This document shows positions 25,929 through 35,015 of a stretch of 64,000 nt of DNA, piece after piece; positions within the stretch are counted from its first letter, which is position 1; each line of letters begins with the position of its first letter. Origin of the DNA: Cyclobacteriaceae bacterium (lineage in GTDB: Bacteria > Bacteroidota > Bacteroidia > Cytophagales > Cyclobacteriaceae); contig JANQPQ010000016.1 in NCBI GenBank assembly GCA_028285445.1, positions 160,329 through 224,328 on the forward strand, read 5' to 3'. Under the pieces are notes generated by a model. That model saw nothing but the letters and a program-made list of their open reading frames with translations. It was not told the DNA's origin and did not search any database. The position numbers and the translations under genes are program-made.

Positions 25929-26370
25929 TCTTTTCCCATTTTAGCTTCGGAACAAGCTCTTCCACCAGTCCTTCGAGGCGCTTTAGCTCAGCAGGAGCCC
26001 CATCGTAATCAGTAATTTTCAAGCTTTTGCCGCCATCTGTGAAGGAAATGTAAGTTGTTGGCAGATCTGAGGCTGTTGAAGTATAGCTTTCTTCAAATTC
26101 AAAAAAATTGCTATTGCGAAATTCCTCCACCAAAGTGTCGAAAGTACTTCTATCCATAATTGCCTTAAATTCTCCAAGCATATCAACGTTCTCCACACCC
26201 CTGTAAGTGAGAAAGCCATTACCGCTAATCTCGATAGTGTAAACGGGGCAGGAACCAAAGCACCTTGTTTTTTGCATGGAGATAATTACCCCGTCACTAC
26301 TCAGGTTTTGAGTGGATTTGCAGGCCATTGAAAAGACAACTATGCCAATAATGATTAGAGCACTTCGCAT
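25915..26370 (-). CDS. DUF6438 domain lipoprotein
   Basis: The 151-residue protein has a lipoprotein signal (IIIGIVVFSMAC, lipid Cys17) and the DUF6438 signature TRCFGSCPVYTIEISGNGFL (about 36-55), where the CFGSCP cysteine pair is characteristic. The rest is a small mixed fold ending in VEELVPKLKW. It would sit in the periplasm attached to a membrane. Members are widespread in Bacteroidota with no known role. Confidence 0.78.
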   Translation of the reverse strand: MRSALIIIGIVVFSMACKSTQNLSSDGVIISMQKTRCFGSCPVYTIEISGNGFLTYRGVENVDMLGEFKAIMDRSTFDTLVEEFRNSNFFEFEESYTSTASDLPTTYISFTDGGKSLKITDYDGAPAELKRLEGLVEELVPKLKWEKTTDL

Positions 26371-26433
26371 TTCTTAAGGATTTTTAAATCATTTGCCGAT
26401 TACAATTGTTAAGGAAACTGTATTCCTCTAAGA

Positions 26434-26453
26434 AGCTAAATCACAGTTTAGCT
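26434..26453. repeat. Perfect inverted repeat (AGCTAAA / TTTAGCT) in the 26371-26517 gap
   Basis: Seven-base arms separated by TCACAG lie 65 bases upstream of the metalloprotease start and 64 bases upstream of the divergent DUF6438 start. It is placed where an operator could act on both genes. No T-run follows on either strand, so it is not a terminator. Confidence 0.35.
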
Positions 26454-26517
26454 CGAAATTTGCTAATTTTAAAGTTACAAGAATAAAAGGTAATAACATT
26501 TCAATAACCTAACGAGT

Positions 26518-29055
26518 ATGAAGGTAAAATATACCCTATTAGCAGTTTGCATCATTTTCGTTTTGAGCATTCACCAATCTCAAGCGCAACGAAAAAATAA
26601 AAACGGGAAAGGAGATGTACTTTACCCCACCTGGATGATTGTTGAGCACGAGCGTCATGATGGTAATGGAGAAATCATCCTGGAGCCGAAAACAAAAAGC
26701 AGCAGTAAACTTAAGCAAGCCCAAATAGAAGTAGAGTATGTGGGTTTCACCCCTGATGCCCAGGCCGTTTTTGAAGCGGCGGTAGCATTCTGGGAAGGTC
26801 AACTTAATAGTGATGTTGTCATTCGGGTACAGGCAAACTGGAGTGCCTTGGCTCCTGGTACGCTAGGGTCTGCTAATGCTGGAACATTCTTTCGTGATTT
26901 TGACGGTGCACCGCGCTCCGGAGTTTGGTATCCAGTGGCACTGGCTGAAAAGCTAACTCGTGGGGAAATGAACAGTTCGGAGAGTTTTGATATAGTCGCC
27001 AACTTCAATAGCCAGGCAAACTGGTATTTGGGCGATGGAACAATTGGGGCAAACGAAACAGATCTCAAATCTGTGGTGTTACATGAAATTGCTCACGGCT
27101 TAGGCTTTACCGATGGATCGAATGTAGACAGTGGCGGTATTGGCACCTTCTTAATTGCATCTAACGACCCAACCGCCCCTTCATCTCCATTTATTTACAT
27201 GGCTAATGTCGAGAATGGCGCTGGTCAAAATCTTGTAGAGACTTTCACAGATGGTACAGCAGCATTAGGCACTCAACTGACAGGAGATGACCTATATTTC
27301 AAGGCAGCTCTAAGTGAAGTGCGCCTCGGTACCCGCCCTAGAATATTTGCTCCTGATCCTTACAACGGTGGATCTAGCATAGCACACCTGGATAATATTT
27401 TCAATGGGGGACCTCATTCGCTGATGACTCCAAGTATTGCTTCCGGAACCATCATAAACAGCCCGGGAGTGGCCTCTGAGATGCTTGGTGATCTTGGATG
27501 GCTTCACACTTTTGTTATTCATGATGCACTCAAGGATAGTGAAGATCTAAACACCGAATTAACCGTGACAGCCGTGGTGGAAACAGACACTGAAGTTGAT
27601 GCCGCTACGTTTGTCTTGCACTATTCATACAGCACCGACGCCGACCCATTTGGAGATCCTGCCAATGATAATACCGTAGCTATGGCAGCTACAGCTAATC
27701 CAAACGAGTACTCAGCGGTAATTCCCGTAACTGGATCGGAAGCTAACATCTCATACTATCTGGAAATAAAAGATATTGCGGAAAGGATATTTTCCAACCC
27801 TGCTGAAGCTCCAACTAACTTTAACAGGGTGGTGTTAGGGCCGGATACTACTGAACCAGTAATAGAACATACACCACCAGCTTTTATTTTGAACACCGAT
27901 GAAACGCTCGAAATCACCGCGCGAGCATCTGATAATATTGCCCTGGCAACTGTGGAGGTTGAGTATTTCATCAATGGAGATGCCCAAACTTCTTTTGAAA
28001 TGTCAATCGATGCCGGCTCAAATAACGATGATCAATACATAGGTACGTTTGACTTATCAGGAGTAACTCTCCAACCAGGTGATGAAATAACATATCGAAT
28101 AGTTGCTACTGACGCCTCAGCAAATGCTAACCAGGCCTTTAGTCCTGAAATGGATTTACACACCGTGGCCATTGAAGGTGTAGCGCAAGCGTTAGCTGAG
28201 TATTCCAATGATTTTGCATCTTCTGACAATGATTTCTTCGGAGACCTATTCACGAATGAAACTCCAGCTGGTTTCAGTGATGGTGCATTGCACTCTACTC
28301 ACCCTTACGCCAACGCGGGCGATGGAAATGAACTAAACTTCATTTCTCAGCTTCGCTTTCCAATCATATTGGATCCATCTGATGCATTTATGAGGTTTGA
28401 TGAAATCGTTTTGGTAGAACCTGGCCAGGCCGGTACAAGTTTTGGCGATGCTGAATTCTGGGATTTCGTAATTGTTGAGGGTTCAAAAGATGATGGTGCC
28501 ACTTGGTTGCCGTTGATCGACGGTTATGACTCCGGAGATCAGTCAGACTGGCTCGCTGCCTACAATGGTGGTATTCCTTCAGGAGGCCAAGATTCAAATG
28601 CCTCTGGCAGCCCCTCGTTGTACAAAGAGCGACTTATTAATATGCTGGCTAATGGAAACTTCTCGGGGGGTGAGGAAATACTGATACGATTTAGACTTTT
28701 CTCTGATCCATTCGCATTTGGTTGGGGTTGGGCTATAGACAACCTCGAAATTCAGAGCTTTGAAGTAGTTAGTATTGAAAATGAGTTACCAGGAGTAAGC
28801 GACTTTAAGGTTTACCCTAATCCGGTAGCCGGGAATTTCTTTACCATCGAAGCTCAGTTGGCTAAACCTGTTTCCACCCTAGAACTAAAACTTGTGGATT
28901 TGATGGGTAAAGAGGTTCTTTCAATGGAGATACAGCCCGACGGATTGAGAATTGCCGAGCAGCTTAACGTTAGCCAAATACCTGATGGTGTTTATGTGAT
29001 TAATATCCAATCTGAGCAAGGTCGTCTTACAAGGAAAATAGTTAAGGCAAACTAA
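26518..29055 (+). CDS. Secreted metzincin-like metalloprotease with T9SS type A sorting domain
   Basis: This 845-residue protein has a signal peptide (LLAVCIIFVLSIHQSQAQ), a catalytic domain with VVLHEIAHGLGFTD (186-199), and a likely Met-turn in GPHSLMTPSIASG. The pattern HExxHxxGxxD puts aspartate 199 as third zinc ligand, as in snapalysin-type metzincins. After about residue 335 come Ig-like or bacterial beta-sandwich domains (VIHDALKDSEDLNTELTVTA, then DTTEPVIEHTPP), a domain with VEGSKDDGATWLPLIDGYD, and a C-terminal sorting domain with KVYPNPVAGNFF and a terminal GRLTRKIVKAN. It should be exported by the Sec system, then secreted by T9SS and either released or attached to the cell surface. 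Confidence 0.88.
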   Translation: MKVKYTLLAVCIIFVLSIHQSQAQRKNKNGKGDVLYPTWMIVEHERHDGNGEIILEPKTKSSSKLKQAQIEVEYVGFTPDAQAVFEAAVAFWEGQLNSDVVIRVQANWSALAPGTLGSANAGTFFRDFDGAPRSGVWYPVALAEKLTRGEMNSSESFDIVANFNSQANWYLGDGTIGANETDLKSVVLHEIAHGLGFTDGSNVDSGGIGTFLIASNDPTAPSSPFIYMANVENGAGQNLVETFTDGTAALGTQLTGDDLYFKAALSEVRLGTRPRIFAPDPYNGGSSIAHLDNIFNGGPHSLMTPSIASGTIINSPGVASEMLGDLGWLHTFVIHDALKDSEDLNTELTVTAVVETDTEVDAATFVLHYSYSTDADPFGDPANDNTVAMAATANPNEYSAVIPVTGSEANISYYLEIKDIAERIFSNPAEAPTNFNRVVLGPDTTEPVIEHTPPAFILNTDETLEITARASDNIALATVEVEYFINGDAQTSFEMSIDAGSNNDDQYIGTFDLSGVTLQPGDEITYRIVATDASANANQAFSPEMDLHTVAIEGVAQALAEYSNDFASSDNDFFGDLFTNETPAGFSDGALHSTHPYANAGDGNELNFISQLRFPIILDPSDAFMRFDEIVLVEPGQAGTSFGDAEFWDFVIVEGSKDDGATWLPLIDGYDSGDQSDWLAAYNGGIPSGGQDSNASGSPSLYKERLINMLANGNFSGGEEILIRFRLFSDPFAFGWGWAIDNLEIQSFEVVSIENELPGVSDFKVYPNPVAGNFFTIEAQLAKPVSTLELKLVDLMGKEVLSMEIQPDGLRIAEQLNVSQIPDGVYVINIQSEQGRLTRKIVKAN

Positions 29056-29069
29056 GTTGTTGCTAGCAG

Positions 29070-29100
29070 GGCCAAAACAGAAATATTTCTAATTTTGGCC
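29070..29100. promoter_or_regulatory. Strong dyad just before the 5-oxoprolinase start codon
   Basis: GGCCAAAA at 29070-29077 pairs with TTTTGGCC at 29093-29100, and an inner palindrome AGAAATATTTCT fills most of the space. The predicted hairpin has about 13 pairs and ends two bases before the GTG start at 29103. It also contains TAATTTTG (29090-29097), a TAnnTTTG match. It could be a terminator without a T-run, an attenuator hiding the start, or an operator. Confidence 0.5.
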
Positions 29101-29102
29101 AC

Positions 29103-32100
29103 GTGGACCTACCTGGTGAAACCTGGCACATCGCAATTGACACTGGCGGTACTTTTACCGACTGTGTAGCTGTATCACCTACTGGTGATACAGTCAACTT
29201 AAAAGTTCTAAGTAATGGCACCTTAAGAGGCCGAATTAAGAAGCAGCTCAGTGGTAAATCCTTCGAGATCACTGCTCAATGGCCGGTAAACTCCGACATA
29301 TTTTCTGGTTTTCAATTTCGGACCTTAAAGTCTGAACTGGAGGGAATGGTCAACCACGTTGACTTAGAAACAAACACCTTACATCTGCACCAAGACCTAT
29401 CCGGGTTAACTGAAGGCGAGGATTTTGAGATCACTACCGGCGAGGAAGTGCCGGTATTTGCCTGTAGGATTATTACCGGTACTGGAATTAAGTCTGAGCT
29501 CCCTCCTATCCAAATGCGCCTTGGAACCACACGGGGCACCAACGCTCTACTCGAAAGGAAAGGAGCCAAGGTGGCTTTTGTAACAACAGCTGGTTTTACG
29601 GATATACTAGACATAGGAAGCCAACAAAGGCCTGACCTTTTTGCTCTGGAAGTCAAGAAAAAGAGAGGTCTCTACTCGCAGGTGTTCACCGTAACTGAGC
29701 GGTTAAATGCCAGCGGTGAGATTTTACTGGCCCCTACCTCCACGGAAATGGAAGCTGTGGCTGAGCAAATTACTAACTCGGGTTGTGATGCTGTGGCCAT
29801 TGCATTTCTGCATAGCTATCTAAATCCAGTCCACGAAGTAGCGCTTGCTAAACTGGTGAAAGAGCAAGGTATTGTCTACGTCTCTCCCTCGGCAAATATT
29901 TCGCGCAGCATAAAATTTGTTAACCGTTGCGAAACCGCTGTGGTAAACGCCTACCTATCTCCTATTATCGACAGCTATGTCTCAAGTATTCAAGGCGCCC
30001 TTGGCCAAAAATCTCTCAAAATTATGACCAGCGCCGGAGGGTTGGTTAGTAGCAGTAATTTTTTTCCGAAAGACAGCTTGCTTAGCGGACCCGCAGGCGG
30101 CATCGTTGGCGCAGTCTCCGAAGCAAGAAAAAACAATCGCCACCAAATTATCACCTTCGATATGGGTGGAACATCCACGGACGTAGCAAGATATGATAGA
30201 GATTTTGTTTACCGGTATAACCTGAAAGTAGGTGATGCCACCTTAACAACACCGGCATTGGCAATAGAAACCATCGCCGCCGGGGGAGGCTCTATTTGCT
30301 CTTTCGATGGTCATAGTTTCAAGGTGGGGCCCGAAAGTGCTGGGGCAATGCCGGGGCCAGCCTGCTATGGAGCCGGCGGACCATTAACCATTACTGACGT
30401 TAACCTCCTTCTAGGCCGGCTTGTGCCAAGCAATTTCAGCATTCCGGTAGATATAAGGTCTTCACAAAACACCCTTGAAGAGTTAGCATCAAATCTAATT
30501 GCAACTGGGGGTAATAGTATTTCAAAGGAAGATATACTGCTAGGGTTTCTAGACATCGCTAACGAAAAAATGGCGGAGGCTATTAGAAAAATATCTATCC
30601 AGGAAGGTTATGACCTGGAAGAATATACCTTACTGGCGTTTGGTGGTGCTGGTGGGCAACATGCCTGTGCCATCGCCCAACATTTGGGAATAAAGGAGAT
30701 TATTCTTCCTTATCAAGCCGGAATCTTGAGCGCCGTAGGCATTAGAAATGCGGCCATTGAAAGATTTGAGAAGAAGCAAATCCTGGAGTTGTGGAAAAAT
30801 GTGGAAGATAGTATCTCCCAGGAAATTGAAATCCTCACAACGAAGGTTATCACTAACCTTAGTGAAGAAGGTTTTGATGTCAAAGACATCTCTACCAAAG
30901 TGCATTTGCATCTGCGATTTATTGGCCAGGAAAGTAGTATTGAAGTTCAGCTGTCGGAAAAGACTGTTTTGGAAGAATTTCAGCATAAGTACAAAAAGCT
31001 CTACGGTCATTGGCTCACGGACAGGGATATTGAGTTGGAATCTATTACAGTAATAGGTTCTGCATTTAAGGCTCCTGAAGAGAGTTCCACCAGGAAATCT
31101 GAAACCCACAAACCTGAAACATCGGGCTATTCCCGGGTCTACACCTCCAATGGCTGGTCGGAAGTACCAATTTTCAATTGGGAAGCCCTTTCCGCAGGAG
31201 CCACAATCCAGGGACCGGCTATAATTCTTAGCCGTACCAGTGGCGCTTACGTTGAAGGCGGTTGGCATTTTGTCCTGGACAAATCCAATAATGCGGTTCT
31301 TACCAAAAAGTCAGATACTGTGCAAAGAAATGACCAGGCTAAGCCTGAGGCAGCATTGTTGGAATTATTCACCAACAGGTTTACCGCTATTGCTGAAGAA
31401 ATGGGCGCGTTGCTTCAAAGAACTGCTTTCTCTGTAAATGTAAAAGAGAGGTTAGATTTTTCATGTGGGGTGCTTGACCCGAATGGCAAACTTGTTGTAA
31501 ATGCTCCTCACATTCCGGTACACTTGGGAGGACTGGGCATATGCGTCCGCGAAACTCTTAAAGAGATTGATATTGGTCGCGGCGATATAATTATCACTAA
31601 CCATCCCGCATATGGAGGATCTCATCTTCCTGACATTACATTAATAGCAGGAGCTTTTGACTCATCTGGAAATGTAATTGGATATGTGGCTAATCGCGCT
31701 CATCATGCAGAAATTGGGGGGTTAACGCCGGGCTCAATGCCTCACAATGCCACAAACCTCGAGCAAGAGGGGGTTGTAATTGCACCCATGCACCTGGTTA
31801 AGAACAGTGTCGCACTTTGGGATGACATTGAGTCTCTCTTTACCGAGGCACCATTCCCAACCAGATCCTGGGAAGAAAACCGGGCCGACCTTAACGGCGC
31901 CATTGCTTCGATAAAATCAGGCGTAGGCGGGTTGGAGGCTTTGGCCGGGAAAAACGGCCGAGACACCGTGCTGAACTATATGAATAAGTTAGGCACCTAT
32001 GCAGCCGAAATGCTTCTTGATAAACTATCAGGACTTTCCTCGGATAGTTTTGAAAGCGAGGAATACCTTGATGACGACTCCGTGCTGAAAGTCAATATCA

Positions 32101-32885
32101 AGTTTGATGGCCGTAGGCTGACAATAGATTTTAATGGTACCTCTCCAGTAAACAAATCAAACCTCAACGCAACACCAGCCATTGTCAACAGTGTAATCAT
32201 ATATGTTTTGCGACTTCTGGCCAAAACTGAAATCCCTCTTAACGAAGGATTGATGGACATTGTAGACATCAAACTTCCGCCCTCATTGCTAAGTCCTGAT
32301 TTTGGCGCCGATTCCACCTTATGCCCGGCGGTAGTTGGGGGAAATACGGAAATCAGCCAAAGGCTGACAGACACCCTATTGAAGGCTTTTGACGTAGTAG
32401 CTTGCAGTCAGGGAACGATGAACAACCTGCTATTTGGTAACGAAAAGTTTGCCTACTACGAAACGATCTGTGGAGGTACCGGCGCCGGACCAGGGTTCCA
32501 TGGATCAGACGCTGTGCATCAACATATGACCAATACCAAGATTACCGATCCTGAAATAATGGAGCTTAAATACCCCGTTACCTTGGAGAGGTTTGAGATA
32601 AGGGAAAATTCAGGAGGAAAAGGAAAATGGAATGGTGGCAACGGTGTGGTGCGGGAAATCAGTTTCAATGAATCACTGATCCTTACTTTGCTAATGCAGC
32701 ATCGAAAACACGCTCCGTATGGATTGGCAGGTGGGGGAGCAGGCCAAACCGGTGAGCAGTACTTGATTGGAAGTTCAGGAGAATCTCAAAACCTCGAAGG
32801 CGTTGCCAGCTTGCAAGTGGATGAGGGAGATCGTATTTTGATAAAAACTCCCGGAGGCGGGGGCTATGGTTCCAAGCCAGATTAA
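29103..32885 (+). CDS. 5-oxoprolinase (ATP-hydrolysing), fused HyuA-HyuB type
   Basis: The 1260-residue length matches the full eukaryotic-type enzyme. The HyuA-like half has the ATPase start AIDTGGTFTDC (11-21), GTTRGTNALLERKG (141-154), LSGPAGGIVGAVSEAR and ITFDMGGTSTDVARYD. The HyuB-like half starts near 740 with LLELFTNRFTAIAEEMGALL and has PVHLGGLGICVRETL, NHPAYGGSHLPDITLIAGAF and AHHAEIGG with the metal-binding histidines. It converts 5-oxo-L-proline to glutamate using ATP. Between GGTFTD and GTTRGTNAL there are about 120 residues, more than I would expect for this family, so an insertion of roughly 50 residues is likely. Start is GTG (no nearby ATG). Other hydantoinase substrates cannot be excluded. 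Confidence 0.88.
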   Translation: MDLPGETWHIAIDTGGTFTDCVAVSPTGDTVNLKVLSNGTLRGRIKKQLSGKSFEITAQWPVNSDIFSGFQFRTLKSELEGMVNHVDLETNTLHLHQDLSGLTEGEDFEITTGEEVPVFACRIITGTGIKSELPPIQMRLGTTRGTNALLERKGAKVAFVTTAGFTDILDIGSQQRPDLFALEVKKKRGLYSQVFTVTERLNASGEILLAPTSTEMEAVAEQITNSGCDAVAIAFLHSYLNPVHEVALAKLVKEQGIVYVSPSANISRSIKFVNRCETAVVNAYLSPIIDSYVSSIQGALGQKSLKIMTSAGGLVSSSNFFPKDSLLSGPAGGIVGAVSEARKNNRHQIITFDMGGTSTDVARYDRDFVYRYNLKVGDATLTTPALAIETIAAGGGSICSFDGHSFKVGPESAGAMPGPACYGAGGPLTITDVNLLLGRLVPSNFSIPVDIRSSQNTLEELASNLIATGGNSISKEDILLGFLDIANEKMAEAIRKISIQEGYDLEEYTLLAFGGAGGQHACAIAQHLGIKEIILPYQAGILSAVGIRNAAIERFEKKQILELWKNVEDSISQEIEILTTKVITNLSEEGFDVKDISTKVHLHLRFIGQESSIEVQLSEKTVLEEFQHKYKKLYGHWLTDRDIELESITVIGSAFKAPEESSTRKSETHKPETSGYSRVYTSNGWSEVPIFNWEALSAGATIQGPAIILSRTSGAYVEGGWHFVLDKSNNAVLTKKSDTVQRNDQAKPEAALLELFTNRFTAIAEEMGALLQRTAFSVNVKERLDFSCGVLDPNGKLVVNAPHIPVHLGGLGICVRETLKEIDIGRGDIIITNHPAYGGSHLPDITLIAGAFDSSGNVIGYVANRAHHAEIGGLTPGSMPHNATNLEQEGVVIAPMHLVKNSVALWDDIESLFTEAPFPTRSWEENRADLNGAIASIKSGVGGLEALAGKNGRDTVLNYMNKLGTYAAEMLLDKLSGLSSDSFESEEYLDDDSVLKVNIKFDGRRLTIDFNGTSPVNKSNLNATPAIVNSVIIYVLRLLAKTEIPLNEGLMDIVDIKLPPSLLSPDFGADSTLCPAVVGGNTEISQRLTDTLLKAFDVVACSQGTMNNLLFGNEKFAYYETICGGTGAGPGFHGSDAVHQHMTNTKITDPEIMELKYPVTLERFEIRENSGGKGKWNGGNGVVREISFNESLILTLLMQHRKHAPYGLAGGGAGQTGEQYLIGSSGESQNLEGVASLQVDEGDRILIKTPGGGGYGSKPD

Positions 32886-32887
32886 AG

Positions 32888-34198
32888 ATGAGTGACAAGG
32901 CCAAACCAATTTCTAAGGTCAAAAGTGTACTGTTCTGGTCTATAATTTCAGCTGCTTTTATTGGCCCTGGCACAGTTACCACTGCATCCAATGCAGGTGC
33001 CTCCTTTGGAATTGCTTTGCTATGGGCTCTCACTTTCGCCACCATCTCCACCGTTTTCTTGCAAGAGGCCGCAGCACGAATTAGCATTAGCTCGGGAAAA
33101 AGTCTCGGTCAAAACATTGCAGATAGGTACAAAGGCAAGAGTGCTACCTATGTGAAGTTTTCTATTGTAGCCGCCATTTTTATAGGAGGAGCAGCTTACC
33201 AGGCGGGAAATACACTTGGTGCAGTTTCCGGCATCAGTCTGATTTTTGACCTCAACCCAAAAATAGTAACTCTAATTATCTTCTTCTTCTGCCTTGCTCT
33301 GCTTTGGCAGGGTAATATCAAGACAATAGCCCAGGCATTGGGAGTAATAGTAGCGTTGATGGGAGTGATCTTTGTTATAGTGGCTTTCGGTGCCAATTTT
33401 AGCCTTGGTGAAATAGCAATCTCCGCCATTATACCAAGCATACCCAAAAGCAGTGATCTACTGGTGGTGGGGCTAATTGGAACTACGATTGTTCCTTATA
33501 ACCTCTTTTTGGCTTCAGGTATTTCCAAGGGGCAAAGCCTCAAAGAAATGAAATTCGGAATTACACTTGCGGTTATAATTGGTGGCATTATCTCTATGGC
33601 CATCTTAATAGCCGGAACCATGGTGATTGGAGTTTTTTCTTTTGAGTCGTTGCACCAAACGATAAGTGAGAACCTGGGTAACTGGGGCGGATGGCTTCTT
33701 GGTATTGGCTTGTTCTCTGCTGGCTTTACTTCCTCACTTACCGCCCCGATGGCTTCTGCTATTACGGCCCAAAGCATTTATGGTGTTGATAATGGCTGGG
33801 GTAATCAATCGAAAAAATTCAGATTAGTGTGGGGTGTAATCCTCTTGACCGGCCTCATCTTCGGGCTATCTGATGTGAAGCCTATTCCCGTTATAATTCT
33901 GGCTCAGGCTATGAACGGGTTTCTACTTCCATTTGTGGCTATCCTTCTGCTGGTAATCTCTAATGACGGCAAAGTGCTAAGGGAGGTTGATCTGAATAGC
34001 AAAAGTCAGAACATCGTCTTACTACTGGTAGTGGGTATCACTTCCTTCCTGGGACTAAATAACCTTATCAAAGCCCTTGCATCAGCCACATCCATCAGCT
34101 ACCAACAACAAGGTATCTTCATCTACCTCTTTGCTACTGCTTTGGTGATAACGGTATTAGTTGGCAGGTGGATTTATCAGATAAGACAACATCAATAG
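32888..34198 (+). CDS. Nramp-fold transporter, divergent metal site
   Basis: The 436-residue protein has about eleven hydrophobic helices and the Nramp arrangement: helix 1 with SAAFIGPGTVTTASNAGASF (21-40) and helix 6 with GLIGTTIVPYNLFLASGISK (195-214). In metal-transporting Nramps these places read DPGN and MPH; here they are GPGT and VPYN, so the aspartate, asparagine and methionine that bind the metal are missing. The gene starts 2 bases after the 5-oxoprolinase. Nramp-like genes of this divergent type also sit beside 5-oxoprolinase genes in other bacteria, for example ycsG near ycsF (pxpA) in Bacillus subtilis, which supports a non-metal substrate such as 5-oxoproline or a related compound. 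Confidence 0.8.
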   Translation: MSDKAKPISKVKSVLFWSIISAAFIGPGTVTTASNAGASFGIALLWALTFATISTVFLQEAAARISISSGKSLGQNIADRYKGKSATYVKFSIVAAIFIGGAAYQAGNTLGAVSGISLIFDLNPKIVTLIIFFFCLALLWQGNIKTIAQALGVIVALMGVIFVIVAFGANFSLGEIAISAIIPSIPKSSDLLVVGLIGTTIVPYNLFLASGISKGQSLKEMKFGITLAVIIGGIISMAILIAGTMVIGVFSFESLHQTISENLGNWGGWLLGIGLFSAGFTSSLTAPMASAITAQSIYGVDNGWGNQSKKFRLVWGVILLTGLIFGLSDVKPIPVIILAQAMNGFLLPFVAILLLVISNDGKVLREVDLNSKSQNIVLLLVVGITSFLGLNNLIKALASATSISYQQQGIFIYLFATALVITVLVGRWIYQIRQHQ

Positions 34199-34200
34199 CC

Positions 34201-34953
34201 TTAATCCAGGGGTTTTACCCCAATATTGCGCAACTCGATTTCGGAAAGGAGTTCCATTTTTTCTTCCAGCCAAAGCGTCTCATACTCGTCAATCTTACTT
34301 CCCTCGTATTCCTCTTTTGGTTTAAAGTTATTCCAGTCTACCCATTGAATTCCCCCAACGTTCTGAACGTTAATGGCCTCTCTAAATCGACTACCTCCGC
34401 CATCAACATGATAGTTGTAGGCCATGTAGTCGAAGTTCATGGTTTCCTTATTTACCCAAAACACAAACACATCTGTGTAGTCCTCTCCTCCTCCCTCCTG
34501 TTCAAAGGTCACTTGGATTTCATAATACATTTTTCCCTTTATCTCAGATTCTCCTAGTAGTTTGCGATTTACAGCAGGATCAATCAGAGGTTTGGGAAGT
34601 AAGGCAAACCACCAGACTGAATTTACCGACCGCTGGTATTTTACCGCCATGGTGTCAATTACATCAACTACATCCCCGTTTAGCTCCCTGTAGAAAGCAT
34701 CATTGGTAAGCACGTCATGTATCTGCCCCAGAGAATCTTCAATGAAGCGCTCGTAGGAAAACATACCTTCTTTACGGTATGCCCGATAATGTATGTCTCT
34801 GAAATCGAACTCCACATCTATCTTATCATAAAGTTCTCCACCTGATTTGGCAATTACTTCGTTCACTATTGAGTCTGCCGTTGGTTCCGAATCACAAGCT
34901 GAGAACATGACAATAAGCAGTGCTAAGGGCAAAAGGGCAGGTGTGAGTTTCAT
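34201..34953 (-). CDS. DUF6503-like lipoprotein
   Basis: From the ATG at 34953 the protein has 250 residues and a lipoprotein signal (LLIVMFSAC). The body reads DSIVNEVIAKSGGELYDKID, then DFRDIHYRAYRKEGMFSYER and FVFWVNKETMNFDYMAYNYH, a pattern of DUF6503 (a beta-rich lipoprotein family of Bacteroidota related in shape to LolA-like carriers). It likely sits in the periplasm, tethered to a membrane. An earlier in-frame start at 34983 would place ten extra residues before the signal and is unlikely. It is convergent with the Nramp-like gene, with only 2 bases between the stops. Confidence 0.75.
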   Translation of the reverse strand: MKLTPALLPLALLIVMFSACDSEPTADSIVNEVIAKSGGELYDKIDVEFDFRDIHYRAYRKEGMFSYERFIEDSLGQIHDVLTNDAFYRELNGDVVDVIDTMAVKYQRSVNSVWWFALLPKPLIDPAVNRKLLGESEIKGKMYYEIQVTFEQEGGGEDYTDVFVFWVNKETMNFDYMAYNYHVDGGGSRFREAINVQNVGGIQWVDWNNFKPKEEYEGSKIDEYETLWLEEKMELLSEIELRNIGVKPLD

Positions 34954-35015
34954 AGATCTGTACGGGTTAATCTCAAGTAACAAACGAAATTTAAATTGAA
35001 AAAGTTGATATGCGC

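Noticed and set aside
30630..31268. A 212-codon minus-strand open frame inside the 5-oxoprolinase gene
   Set aside because: The plus-strand frame is a continuous, strongly recognisable enzyme; the antisense frame has no domain-like features.
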